Origin: Hydrangea macrophylla
Taxonomy: Eukaryota > Streptophyta > Magnoliopsida > Cornales > Hydrangeaceae
DNA length: 64,000 nucleotides
Direction: 5' to 3'
Assembly (NCBI GenBank): GCA_033977485.1
Contig: CM066990.1
Location: forward strand, 15,504,001-15,568,000
Positions within the stretch are counted from its first letter, which is position 1, and the number at the start of each line of letters is the position of its first letter. The notes beneath the pieces were generated by a model that had not been told where the DNA came from, did no database searches, and saw only the letters and a program-made list of their open reading frames with translations. Made by a program: the position numbers and the translations under genes. Shown in pieces: positions 1 through 11,324 of the stretch.

Positions 1-1317
1 CTCAAGTAGGTTACTGAATGGGGCCTGATTTCGATCCGGGTCGTTCCTCCACTGACTCCTTCTGACGGAGATAATGTTGCTGATTCTATTAGAGTTTCAG
101 TTCCAGAGCGAGTGGTGTTTTCCTCTAGTAGTGAAGAAGAAGACATGCTCGAGGACAATGTCACCCCGGAGATGGTTGGGGAGGAGATTGATTAACCGAT
201 CCAACCAGTAGTAGAACAAGTGAGAGAGGACAATTTGACTGATCGGTCTAATTCTATCACAGTGACCGAATTAGTCATAGAAAATGTCAATTCTTGAGAC
301 CGATCCCCATGCTTGTCACCTCTCAGGGAAAATAACCCCAAGTATTGAGGAACAAAATTCGACAGCCATCGTTGAGGAGGATGTGTAGCCTATAGTTAGC
401 TCGGGTGCTGGGGTTTTGGCAGAGGAAATTGTTATGGCCCCTCCTCCTGAATCACGTCTAGAAGCACCCTAAGTTCTAACCTCCTAGCAGAGCAATGAGG
501 CCATGTCATCAGCGTCAACCCCTGCAGCACTGCCTGCTCAGGTAATCTACTTTGGCTTATGGTTTGGTGCTCTTATCCTTTGCATGGCTTCGGACTTCGT
601 GAACAGGCTACTCCTTTGGGTCTAGAACCCTTTATACCTTTTGACAATTTCTTTACCAACCTGGACCTTAGGGCATTTAACTTGGGTTTGTTTGAGCCGG
701 ACGTAGTCTCCCCCTCGAGCATTCAATGGTGAAAGGACCTTCTTCTCGAGCTGGCTAATCACGACTTGGCCAATCTTCAATTTGTTACTGACGTTGATGC
801 TACCCTAAGTGCTTTTTAAGCTGATCGTTCACTCTCAGACGGGCAGCTCTCTGGAATACGGGAGATCTAAGAACTGCTACTGGGCTGTTGTATCTTGGAT
901 CAATCAGCCTCTATAATTGAAACTGAGGCCGAAACTCATCTTAGTGCTCGGTAGAGGGCCATGCGGTTTCTTCAAACTTCCAAAACAAAATACGAGGCTG
1001 GGAAAATATCTTGAGCTCAAGTAATTGCCTGAGATGCCTGGCTCTAGGCTCGTATTGCTATACTCAAGGCACAACTAGAGAAGTGTGAGGCCAATGTTGT
1101 TACCAACGATGCGGCCCTGGTAAAGATTAATGAAGTCTTGGCTTAGCTTGGCAGAGATGCTTAGAAATGCAGTGACCAATTACAAGCCAGCATCCCGATC
1201 TCCTGTATTTGGTCTCAAAAGCTCAACAAAGCTAAGTAAGATCGGGCTAGAGCTAAGAAAACATAGGAAGATCTGAAAGCAAAACTTAGGAACATTGAGT
1301 CGGCCTCGAGTGTTTAA
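1..1317 (+). pseudogene. Antisense ORF remnant of Tat A (coiled-coil 3' part)
   Basis: Coding-like sequence on the strand opposite to pol, just beyond the 3' end of pol, the position of the antisense ORF of Tat elements. An acidic Ser/Glu segment lies near 120-200. A GT donor-like site at about 541 and an AG acceptor-like site at about 608 suggest an intron. From about 960 to the terminal TAA at 1315-1317 one frame reads as a Lys/Glu/Ala/Leu coiled coil broken by several stops, mostly TAG where Gln would fit. It resembles the C-terminal half of the better preserved antisense gene at 57313-58245. The start lies outside the window. No function is known beyond the putative gypsy-type transposon family relationship. 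Confidence 0.6.
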
Positions 1318-1512
1318 GTGTTCTTTTGTAATCTTTGTAACTAATGTTTTGTAACGTAAGCTATGTGCAACATTTATTAATATATCGACGTTTTGATCAT
1401 TCGAGCTCATCATTAATGAGTAGTTCATATTCTAACCCTAGATTTGGTCTGTACTGTAGATCAATAGTCTCCCATAAAGTAGGATAATATGACTTTAAAG
1501 ATTGTCCATTTA
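1318..1512. other. Gap between converging antisense ORF and pol of Tat A
   Basis: AT-rich stretch between two convergent coding remnants. It would hold the 3' ends of both transcripts. No tandem repeat like that in Retand C was seen here. Confidence 0.4.
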
Positions 1513-2730
1513 TTAATCTCCATGAACCTCTCCATTTAGATCCCACAACCTATATGTCCCCCATTTCTTGACCTGGTGGACAATGAAAGGACCTTCCCAG
1601 TTGATTGACCATTTACCATAACTATTGTCTTTGTCCCCAATAGGTAAGACGACTTTATAATAGAGACCCTCTGTGCAAAAAGACTTCTCTTTCACCCTCT
1701 TATTGTATGCTCAGGCAGCTTGAAGTTTCTGTACTCTTAATGAATCCAAGGTCGTTTAGCCTTATTTCATCAAGTCCCTCCAACTCAGCTATCATAGCCT
1801 CAATGTACTCAGCGAGTTCAAGCTGATTTTGCAACGCCCTCCTAGCTAATCAGACTATAACTTCTATAGGTAGCATAGCATTGTGCCCATAGTTAAACAT
1901 AAATGGTATAACCCTAGTGCTAGACCTTTTGGATGTTCGATAAGTCCAAAGTGCTTCGGATAGTACCTTATCCTATTCCCTTAGGTTTTCCTTGACCATT
2001 TCTCAATGATCCCCTTGAGGATCATGTTAGATGACTCAGCCTAACCATTGGCCTGAGCATAATAAGGGGTTGAGTTTAAGATGGTGATCCCTTGGCTTTT
2101 GGAGAAGTCCTTGGTTTCCACTCCGGTGAACATCGATCCTTGATCGGCCGTGATGGTTTCTGGTAGGCCGAATTGGTGTATTATGTATTCTTCTATAAAT
2201 TTAATCACTATAGCTTGAATCACTGCTCTGTATGGTATAGCTTCAGTCCAATTTGTAAAGTAGTCCGTAGTCACTATAATGAAATAATGTTGGCCCAATG
2301 ATGGTAGGAGTACTTTGCCAATCAAATCCATGGCCCATCCTCTAAATGGCCATGGCTTTATAATTGGCTGAAGCTCTTTGGCTAGCACCTGTTGAATCGG
2401 GCCATGCTTCTGGCAGGCTTGGCACCCTTTAGCATAGCTAATGTAATCCTTTAACATGCTTGGCCAATAATAGTTGTACCTTCACAAAAGCCATTTCATC
2501 TTGGTACCGACTTGATGAGCTCCACATATCCCTTCATGGACTTTAGCCATTACCTGTATGGCTTGCTTTTTACCTAAGCATTTTAGGATCACGTTGTCAC
2601 AGATGGCTTCTTGAATAGTTCCCTGTCGAGCACCACGAATCGAACTGCAAACAGTCTTACCTTTCGGTCCACTCTGACATTTGGCTGTTTCAAGTATTCG
2701 ATGATAGGGATTCTCCAATCATCATCTTCC
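1513..2730 (-). pseudogene. pol: Tat A integrase remnant
   Basis: Integrase joins element cDNA to the chromosome. The C-terminal piece at 1513-1695 contains the NWEGPF-type motif that ends Tat pol. The catalytic core at 2041-2457 shows the first Asp (AMDLIG) and second Asp (TADQGS) of the D,D-35-E triad and approaches the Glu region (YYAQANG), where the frame stops. The zinc-binding N-terminal part lies at 2458-2718 in another frame. At least three frame breaks separate the pieces, so no enzyme can be made. The family is certain; each boundary is approximate. Confidence 0.8.
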
Positions 2731-3690
2731 ATCAAGACCAAATTGGTTGAGGCGTACTAGTCTCTCTTTGCCACTGATGGTAGTGCCAAACTTGTACTGA
2801 CATTGCCTGATCCTCCAACCCCTCGATAGAAGATGAGGTCGATCCTACTTTTGCTAGCATATCAGCCTCTAGATTCGTTGACTTGGGAATATAACCCACA
2901 CTTATGTCATCAAAAGACTCCATGAGCTGAGTGGCCACGGAGTGAAACAGACAGAGTTCCCAAATTTTTGTCTAGAATTCACCAGATATCTGTCTAATAA
3001 CTAACCCTGAGTCCCCTTTTATGTGTTAGATGATGCCCCCATTTCAAGGAGTATCTCTAGTCTGATGCTAAGTGCTTCATATTCAGCCTGATTATGAGTA
3101 CATTTAAAATCGAGCTAAAAAGACATCTTTATCTTTTTATATTTGGGTGATATAATGACCACCCCTGCCCTAACACCTTCTGCATTCTTAGACCCATCAA
3201 AGAGTAACGTCCAAGGAACCAAGGACATGTTTAGTATTTTAGGTTCTAGTGATGGATCCCCCAGATCAGTAGGATTTGGGTGATCGGCCATAAACTGGCT
3301 ATGGCTTGGCCCTTAACCGATTGTTATGATCAGTATTAAATGGAAAACTCCATCAGGGCTAAGGTCCATTTTCCAATTCAGCCACGCATTATGGGTCTTG
3401 ATATCATGTACTTAATCACATCATTTTGACATATAATATAAGTGTAAACAGGAAGCATTTATGTTCTTAATTTTTGTGATGAAAGTACAATGCCAAGCAC
3501 AACTTCTCAATCGGCGCATAGCGCTGCTCGATTGGAGTTAAAATTCTACTTAAGTAATAAACGGCTTGCTCACTACCTTGTTCATTATCCTGAGCTAACA
3601 TACTTCCTATAAAGCAATTTAAGGCTGATATATACAATTTAAGACACCGACCTTCTTGGGTGGCATCAACACCAGAGGGGTAGACAAGTA
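2731..3690 (-). pseudogene. pol: Tat A dual RNase H remnant
   Basis: RNase H removes RNA from RNA:DNA hybrids. Tat elements carry the usual gypsy RNase H plus a second, archaeal-type RNase H. The second is recognisable at about 2800-3210: first Asp in a LFDGSKN-like motif, Glu in a NQAEYEAL-like motif, and a C-terminal NLEADMLAK-like segment near 2840-2870. The gypsy RNase H and connector (KGQAIA-like motif near 3300) lie between this and RT. Stops and shifts are frequent. The presence of both domains is the main reason for placing Tat A in the Tat lineage. Confidence 0.7.
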
Positions 3691-4806
3691 TTGCTTTATT
3701 CCTTTAAAGGCCTATTGGTGGCTGTCTCCCACTTAAATTCTTCTTCGGTCTTGATCTTTAACAGTGGGGTCCACATATGAGTTTTCCCTGCACAGTTGGA
3801 AATAAACCTCCTAAGGAAATTGATCTGTCTAAGCAGCCTTTGCAACTCTTTCTTGTTGGTTGGGGCTTGAGCCGCTTGGATATCCCGAGCTTTGTTCTTG
3901 TCTATCTCTATACCTCTCTGGTGCACTAAGAAACCCAAGAAGTTTCCTGCTGAAACATCGAATACGCATTTGAGCGGATTCAATTTTAGCTTGTGAGCTT
4001 GCATTCTTTCAAATACTTTATCAAGCTCGGCCAAATGCTCGGTGTTGCTTCCAGACTTAACCACCACATCATCAATGTATACTTCCATAAAACATCCAAT
4101 CATATCATGGAAGGTGGAATTCATGGCCCGTTGATAGATGGCTCCTGTGTTTTTCACCCTGAATGGCATCATAACCCATTCAAAGGTTCTGATTGCCCCT
4201 GGACACCGAAGAGTTATCTTTGGGATATCCTCTTCGGTGATATATATTTGGTTGTAACCCGAGTGCCATCCATAAAGGACAAGATTCTATGTTTGGCGAT
4301 CAAATCAATTAGTTGATCGACCATGGGCATCGGGTACTCATCCTTTGGGGTAGCCAGACTTAGATTTCTAAAATCAATGCAGACTCGGAGGTTCCCATTC
4401 TTTTTGACCACTGGGACTACATTCGAGATCCACTCTACATATCTTTAAGTGTGAATAAAAAACCAGCGCCAAGGAGTCATTCTATTTCTTCTTTTACCTT
4501 TAGTGTAACCTCTGGTGACATGCGCCTATGTAGCTGCTTGAACGGCATAAATCCCGATTTGATTGGTAATCGGTGTTCTACTAATTCCCTAGATAGCCCT
4601 GGCATCTCGTCATAATCCCAGGCGAAACAGTCTTTATACTTATGCAAGAGTTCTATTTTCTCGGCTTGAAGTTGGGGTTCTAGCATCTGACTTACATAAG
4701 TTGGCTTATGCTCTCCTTCATTGCCCAAGTTGACTTCCAAAAGGGGATCCTGGATGTTGGCCTTCAGATTATCCAGCTTTGCTGTGGCTGTTTCTAATTG
4801 CTCCAT
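3691..4806 (-). pseudogene. pol: Tat A reverse transcriptase remnant
   Basis: Reverse transcriptase copies element RNA into DNA. Three minus-strand blocks cover the domain. 4477-4806 is the upstream connector, with the CFAWDYDEMPG motif. 4214-4411 is the fingers region, with LRVCIDFRNL. 3696-4172 is the palm and thumb, with the catalytic YIDD box, a conservative variant of YVDD, and the FLGFLVHQRGIE motif. Blocks are separated by frame changes near 4175-4215 and 4415-4475. The length matches a normal RT, so decay is by point changes rather than by large deletion. Confidence 0.85.
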
Positions 4807-6091
4807 TTGAATCTCTTTCTATTTTGTCAATTCTTCCTCATAGATACAATCGGCCAAGTTACCCTACCATCGGTTCGGCTAATCTCTAGTCTTCTATCGG
4901 CCAAATATGCACACCATCTAGCCGTGTTGGCCCTTAGGGCCAGCTGTTTTCATACCTCCGTCCATTGCAGACTTATTGATAACGTCTTGTTTATTGATAT
5001 CAATCTCTTTCAAGTCTTGTGGGGTTCCTTTGACAAACGTTGCTGTGTTCAGCTTTCCCAGCTTGCCACACCCTAATAGTTTGACTAGCCCGGTGTCGTC
5101 TTCATATAGAACTGCATCAGCCATTTGTATACGTGCCATAAATGGCTTGGTGTCAGCCCCCACTACTTTGACCTCATCACCTTTCTAGAAAATCAGTAGT
5201 TGATGCAGAGTAGAAGGGATACAATAGTTGGGATGGATCCAGTCTCGTCATAGTAGTGCATTGTTAGTGACCGATGTCTCCACGATAAAGAAGGCTGTTA
5301 TGACGGTCTAGCTCCCCATAGTTAGTTCCAAAGGTAGGATACCTTTAGTCCTTGAGGGTGTCCCCGTGAAGCTCTGGACGTTCATCTCAGTCGGAATCAG
5401 CTCTGACTCAGATTTTTGGAGAATCGTTAGCATGATCTGGGGCATGATGTTAATGGTAGATTCCGTCAACGAGAATTATGTTTATTGGGACCCCTTTAAT
5501 ATGTCCCTTAATATATAGTTATTTTAAGTACTGGGACATCTGATAGGTGGGTTTATCAAAAACCACTTTGACAAGCCCTCCTAATCTGTGTGCCTCTTCA
5601 GTTTACTACTCTTTCAGCCTTAAGATGGTGATCTTAGGCCGGTCGGACTGTTGATCGATGGCGTCCACATTCCTGCTTGTGGCTTCCACCACTTCGGGCT
5701 TGACTATTTCTCCTCCATTCCAAAATAAGTCTTCTATCATGGCCAACTTGTCAGTCTGGCCTTCCATCACATCTCCCTCCATGGCCGTGGGTTGATCTGG
5801 CATAACCATGAAGGACATGGGCAGGGTGAACACCATGTTTGAGGATAGACTCATTGGGATATTTCCAAATTGGATTGGCGTATCGTCCGAGTTCAAGACG
5901 TCATCAGTCTTGTCACCCATTGAGTTTGTTTCGAGCTTGGCCTCCTCTTTTGCCTTATCTTGTGAATCGAGCGTATAGGGTGGAAGAACCCTTGGAAGAT
6001 TATAGGTCTGATCCTCCCAGTATTGTCGTTCTCTTTCAGCCTGCCTTGCCCGCTGAAATCTCTTCTGTTGGAATTTGCTGTATTTAGGCAT
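4807..6091 (-). pseudogene. pol: Tat A protease and gag-protease linker remnant
   Basis: The protease would cut the polyprotein. A DWIHPNYCIPSTLHQ-like motif typical of Ogre/Tat proteases reads near 5180-5260. The active-site region lies near 5450-5480, where a VDG sequence is followed by a small deletion that destroys the frame. The open stretch 5606-6091 (161 codons) is the low-complexity charged linker between gag and protease, with QQKRFQRARQAERERQ near its start. Function is lost. Confidence 0.65.
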
Positions 6092-6484
6092 CGCTGGGAA
6101 TTAAGGTTGTTCGGCCCTACACCATTTTCCTTCCTTGACTCTCAGTGGCAGTACCATCCTTGGACGTGTGTCTGAGGCTAAGCCCTTCTCTGGTGCACTT
6201 GGTTTGGAAAACATTTAATGACACCTTACTCCCAGTTGGCCTGAATCTTTTAGGTCGGCCTGTAATGCCGATGGTGACTTAGGTTGCCATTCAAGCTTAA
6301 GTTGGCTTTGCCTGGGCAGTGTAAGTCTTTAGTACACAGACCTTCTCGGGCTATGCTCATTTGTCCTGGGCCTCTTGCTTGGGCTAGAGGCCTCCTTCTT
6401 GATATCGGCCTTACACCTTGGGCAGAGGCATTACTCTATTAGGTCTAGTTGTTGCCACAAATCAGTGATCAAACTGTCTATATT
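6092..6484 (-). other. Decayed Tat A linker
   Basis: Between the linker ORF and the gag knuckle no frame remains open for long. The position within Tat A implies former gag-pol linker. No other feature was seen. Confidence 0.4.
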
Positions 6485-7133
6485 TTATCGGGCCGTTTCA
6501 ATCTTGGCCTGACATTCTGCTTGCTTTCTTTCTTGATAAGTCCTCTGGAGCTCATGGATTGTTACCTTTGGCCCCTTCGTGGCCGAAATGGCAACTTGCA
6601 TTCCTGCCCTTTGTTTTGGTTTCTCCTCCGTTTCTGATAAATCAATCTTCGGTATGGGCCTAGTCAACTTTGTCAGATCTGGAACCACCATGTTGGTACC
6701 GGTGATCTGGGGAAATGGATTGGCATCAATACCCATGGATTTATCTAAAAACTTGAAAACTCTATTCTCTACGTTTTCCTGTATCACATTAAGAAAACCA
6801 CGCAGTTATTAGTAGAATGCTTCCAAGAGTTGTGCCATTTACAATATTTTTTATTTTTAATGTCATCGGCCTTTGGGATCCAATGACCGTCACTTAGCTT
6901 GATCACTTTTTCGGCCAGAAGGGTGTTGAAAATCCGATCGGCTATAGTGATATCAAAAGTATAATTTTTCCCTGCCTCAAACACCATCTTTTTGCGGTAG
7001 CGTTATTATTCATGGGCATGTTCAAGGCATTACACACTATTGGCCATTTGCAAACTAACTCAGCCATGTCAATTTCCGCTTTGAAGTCACAATCTGCTAG
7101 ATGGACCTCATAATCGGGATCTTTATAGTATGT
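6485..7133 (-). pseudogene. gag: Tat A gag, C-terminal half
   Basis: Gag coats and packages element RNA. This half carries the nucleic-acid-binding knuckle YCKWHNSWKHSTNNC (CX2HX4HX4C) at about 6800-6850 and the GKNYTFDIT/ADRIFNTLLAEK segment just before it. The 5' part of the frame near 7060-7130 (KDPDYEVHLAD-like) joins in sense with the gag part ending at 32457. The gag was therefore continuous before the insertion at 7134. Frame breaks near 6785 and 6990 disable it. Confidence 0.8.
7129..7133. repeat. Target-site duplication TATGT (left copy)
   Basis: TATGT here matches TATGT at 32452-32456. Removing one copy with everything between restores an uninterrupted gag reading frame across the site. 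Confidence 0.8.
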
Positions 7134-8151
7134 TATGGACCTTTCACACGGTCAGGGGTCCTGTCGTTCCCTAGACAGTGTCCCACAACAGATCCCAACG
7201 AGCACACTTCAAGGAACTAGAACTCCTCACGTGATCCTAGAGACAAAGAGTCGCCACCAAATTTTTATCGGGAATTAGGAACCAAATTTGACTCACCCAA
7301 AATTGAATAAGGTTACTCACCCTTCATCACTAGAAACTAGGTTCAGGGGTCTTGGTACGAGAGGGGAAGGAGCCCGAGCAGGACTAAAGCACCCCCTCTT
7401 CGCCCTACCGAACGGTAGGCCTTGATTCAAATATCCTTGTTCTTAATTCATAATAGGTGTTGCTTTCTCATACGCACTAGATAATATATACATGACAAAA
7501 AGAACATCTAATGCAAATCATTTCAAGAGATTAAATTAAGTAGCAATCGGATGCACATGCAATACAAGAGAGAGGTATCACAGTGGCTAGTCCCGCCTGG
7601 GACCAATGCAAACAAAGGAGACGAGTCGTGATATGCAAGAGAGAACAAGAAAACTTACATTGGGTTGACTCAAGTGGAGTCGCAAGAAGCAAAAAATAAA
7701 GAAAACGTTTAATGCAATCATGCAACAATCCTAGATAAGATGTCTCTAACAAATACACACATAAACGGAGACTATCCTAAAGGAATTGTGTCATTGAAAA
7801 CAAAATTGTAAACCTAAAACAATTCTACGAGAAAGGGTAGAAATAGTACACAATACATGGGCACTAAGCCACATGTAGACGAGGCAAACTCACAAATCGA
7901 AGTCCGAATCCACGGCATTCAATTCTCTGCACCACGACACCAAAGGATAACCAAGCATTGCAAAAATACAAACAAACAAATAATATACATGATAAACTAG
8001 AAGAAGATGTCATCAATCAGATTTCCAAATTAAGTGACCTCTAATGAATCCTATCAAAAGTGATCTTAAACATGAGCTGGGTTAAAATACTCTTATAGAA
8101 AGTTAGATACAAGTCTTAGGGAACTTTTCCAAAAAGTAGGACCTCAGTAGC
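7134..8151 (-). other. 3' third of the 3.4-kb LTR-like insertion
   Basis: No open frame longer than 75 codons. The minus strand contains GGTGGCGACTC near 7240-7255, a motif I associate with the LTR/primer-site region of Ogre-type elements (from memory, unverified). A C/T-rich run lies near 7340-7430. Confidence 0.4.
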
Positions 8152-8814
8152 TAACACGAGAATTATTCTTCTGTGCGCTTGTGTGCTATACCCAAGTGTA
8201 AGTAATCATGCAAGTAGTAGTCTGGTTAAGTCCAGGTCGATCCCACAGGGAAGGTGTTAAACTAATTACTTAGATTAATCTCAAACAAGAAAATAAATAT
8301 CAATATTAAAAAGAATGTAGAACACAAAGTTCCACAATTTATCAACTACTAAAGATAAAATAATTAAACTAAATTAAACTAATTACTAACTAATTAATTA
8401 AAGTAATGATTTAAAACGTGTTTTTCTTACTAAAAAGGAATGTTGGGATTACATGAATCTACCGCGACCTAGCCATCTACCATGCAGTTGTATTGAAGCT
8501 CAATGGAGGACACTCTCCACAGTATTCCGTATTTCTCTTAGGATAAAGAATCTATAGTCCTTTCATGACCGGGACCATATCATTACAATTAAGTTTGAAA
8601 TACATAAAAGCGATTTAAAACAATAGTTTTGACTCTCACCTACAAGGGTGTTAGCATTGAGGGTGGTTTGCAAAATATATTGAAGAAAAATGCCTCAAGG
8701 CTTAAAGTTTACAGACAGTTTTGACAAACTGAGCGTTTGGGGACAATTTGATAACAACCCAGTAAAGCAGAAAGTCTAGGAATACTGCATAGAATGTCCT
8801 CAAGAATCAGAGAG

Positions 8815-8935
8815 TTCGATCGATCGACGCGCTTTCGATCGATCGAATATCTTCATCTCTCGATCGATCGAACTGACTTCGATTGCTCGACTGTATTTCT
8901 ATTTCGATCGATCGAACTTTCTCGATCGATCGAAC
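8815..8935. repeat. TCGATCGATCGA palindrome cluster 1 (Athila 3' LTR, downstream of TATA)
   Basis: About six copies of a 12-16-bp palindrome (TTCGATCGATCGAA and variants) separated by 3-20 bases of unrelated sequence. Some units are mutated, for example TTCGATTGCTCGA near 8880. Confidence 0.9.
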
Positions 8936-9345
8936 ACATGAATTATTCTGCTGCATGGCAGAGGCTTGAGATCATGGTTTCATCGTGATCTCCCAACCTG
9001 GGGACTACTCAGACATGGTTTAAAGTGTCTCAGAAGTGTTTTTAACGTAAAGTTCCATTAACGGTGTGCTTGTTTGCGATTTTTGCATAAAATCTATGAA
9101 AACTAAGTATTTAACTCTAGCTAACATGTGAGACTACTGGATAACAAGATATAATACTATAAATTAAGTGCAGAACATAAACAAAGTAACCTGGAAACAA
9201 AATCTTGTATTGAACTAAGAGAAATCCAAACCAAACAATGTGTATCCTTGATGAAAACCTACAAAATAAACAAAGTGAAGCTCTCTACTATCTATAAACT
9301 GATGATAATGAAAGTGGGCGTCCTTCTGGACGTATACAATACGAG

Positions 9346-9353
9346 TATATATA
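9346..9353 (-). promoter_or_regulatory. TATA box, Athila 3' LTR
   Basis: TATATATA inside the LTR. On the minus (sense) strand the palindrome cluster at 9423-9533 lies about 70 bp upstream. Confidence 0.5.
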
Positions 9354-9422
9354 CTTTAGACCTAATGCTAGGGTTAAATCCCGCTTTTTCTGCGTGCGCG
9401 TAAAATCTGATAAAAGCCATGC

Positions 9423-9533
9423 TCAATCGATCGAATATATTTTGATCGCTCGAAATTCTGGGATCTTCGAGCGCTTGATCTTTTCTCGATCGATCGAACC
9501 TTCGATCGATCGAATGGTCTTCAATCGATCGAA
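9423..9533. repeat. Palindrome cluster 2 (Athila 3' LTR, upstream of TATA)
   Basis: Six units of the TCGATCGATCGA family, including degenerate TTGATCGCTCGAA and TTCGAGCGCTTGA. The 5' LTR has only three units at the matching place (23012-23064). Confidence 0.9.
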
Positions 9534-9785
9534 GTTTACTTTTCATCCTTTACTTGTCTTCATTAAAATTCAGCACTTCCTTTTATCTTTCTCATCTAAT
9601 TCTTTACACAACAACAGTAATCTGCACAAACTACAGCTAAAACAAACAACTTATCATAGTTTAATTAAATTGTGTACAAACTAACAGTGTAATTCAAATT
9701 GCTGATAAATGAAGGAATTGTGAAATAATTTAGCACATTTTCTTCTTTTAGTGCGGTTGTGTTTTATAAATACCCCCGCTTATCA

Positions 9786-9799
9786 CAACCCCCAACTAG
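9786..9799 (-). other. Athila polypurine tract
   Basis: The minus strand reads CTAGTTGGGGGTTG immediately before the 3' LTR, where plus-strand DNA synthesis is primed. Confidence 0.7.
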
Positions 9800-11324
9800 C
9801 GATTTTCTAGTTCCTAGCAATAGAGCAAAAATAAAAACAAGCTAAACTACAACTATAACAGAAAAACTAAAATAAACTAGACCCAGATTAACTAAACTAA
9901 AATAACACGAAAGAAACTACCTAACTCACTTTTGCAGGAATCGCGGTTGCATTTAGCAAATGCAACAAGCCGTTAAACCCCTAGGTTCTCCCTAGTGGAC
10001 GAGTGTTGTCTCGTGAGGGTTTGCAGTGAATGTACCCACAAAATTCTCTGATTTTAAGCTCAAAAAGATATAGAAATTTTTTTAACATTCCCCTTTTATT
10101 CAACTATTGATTTAGCTCTACAAAATATATCATCCTCATTCAAATCATGAAAGAAATGCACATGTTCCTCATGTCACCAAGATAAAAACAACATAAGCAT
10201 CACATCCCTGCATCTGTGTGTGTGTGAAATTAACAGCTATACATCAAACTTTATTTAGAGTTGTTTAGACTATCATATTCTTTGAACTTGTAGTTTTAAC
10301 TCAATCCTCACATAGTTATTACACTCAAAAATGAACATCCCACAGAAACTTGGCTAATAATGATCGCTCATGGTATGAAAGCTTTGATAGGAATGATTTT
10401 TCGGATACTAATGCTTTCATACTCGACTCTATAAAAGACGAACATTTAGAATGTATATTCTCATGAAAGGAATACCACTTACTAGAGGAGCGAAATACTG
10501 CGGATAACTCAAATTACACGTTCATATTTAAAGTACGAAAGTCGTATTAACTCTTATTTTAAGTTTTCTGCATAGCTATTAACACGTGCAAATGATTGGG
10601 ATACAAGAATGATCAACATATGCATTCATCCTAGAGAAACTAGAAAAATGTGTGAACTCAATTCATAAAAGGATGAGAATAAAATGGTTGTGTCATTGCT
10701 CGATAACAGCTAAATAGAAGTGAATATTCACAATTATTCTACCAATTTAATTCAAAAACTTACTTAATTGATTGAAAATTTTGCAAAGTTGTTGAATGTG
10801 AAATTTTTGCAATTTACTTTAGTTGCTAATGGAAGTCATATGACATATGCAATAGATAGAATGGTCTAGATTGCTACTAACTAATGTGCACAGGTGATTA
10901 TCTATCTACATCCCACCCCCAACTGAAAATCACAATATCCTCGTCAGGCGATTTTCAAAAATAGATAGAGAGATATCACCTGATATATATCATCATAAGA
11001 ATGGCAAGTGTAACAACCTATACAGAAAGCATACAAACTCCAAGCAGCAGAGATCAAAAGAATATGAAATATAGAGCATATGATCCATGCATAAAATTGA
11101 ACTAATCACTGGAAATACAAAAAAATGAAAGAACAGAACAGTGATAATATGCACCATGCAACTAAAATACAAAATATACAAAGCATCCAACAATACAAAA
11201 TATCCCAATAGTATCCAAAAAAATATCCAACAACCAACCAACACTTCCAAATCCAACCACAATGGCCAAAATATCTAAACAACCCAATAACCAAAAACAA
11301 TCAAAAACACCGATCCCCCAGAAA
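9800..11324 (-). other. Athila 3' non-coding region
   Basis: AT-rich, 1.5 kb, between the env-position ORF and the polypurine tract. Open frames here are short, hydrophobic by composition and unlike any family I know. Nothing further is supported. Confidence 0.5.

Larger units (their letters stand above)
1..7133 (-). mobile_element. Tat A, decayed Tat-lineage Ty3/gypsy element (left part)
   Basis: The oldest visible layer. Reading the minus strand, gag is followed by protease, reverse transcriptase, two RNase H domains and integrase, then by a plus-strand antisense ORF at the left edge. That order, the second RNase H and the CX2HX4HX4C gag knuckle are features of the Tat (Ogre/Retand) lineage. 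All frames are broken. The element resumes at 32452-33362 after a large insertion, and its 3' LTR lies left of the window, its 5' end right of it. The lineage is well supported; the family is not named. Confidence 0.85.
8152..9785 (-). repeat. Athila 3' LTR (1634 bp)
   Basis: Pairs with 21744-23316. In plus orientation it starts TAACACGAG (the partner has TGACACGAG) and ends CGCTTATCA. It contains a TATATATA promoter core at 9346-9353 and two palindrome clusters. Relative to the partner it carries about 60 extra bases, all within the cluster at 9423-9533. Confidence 0.93.

Noticed and set aside
8794..8988. Repeat protein with Phe-Asp-Arg-Ser / Ser-Ile-Asp-Arg units
   Set aside because: All such frames are readings of the palindrome clusters and lack starts, length or conservation outside them.
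10993..11300. Hydrophobic membrane-protein-like frames on the minus strand
   Set aside because: Rich in Phe/Leu/Ile/Cys because of AT-rich composition; overlapping frames look alike; no start context.
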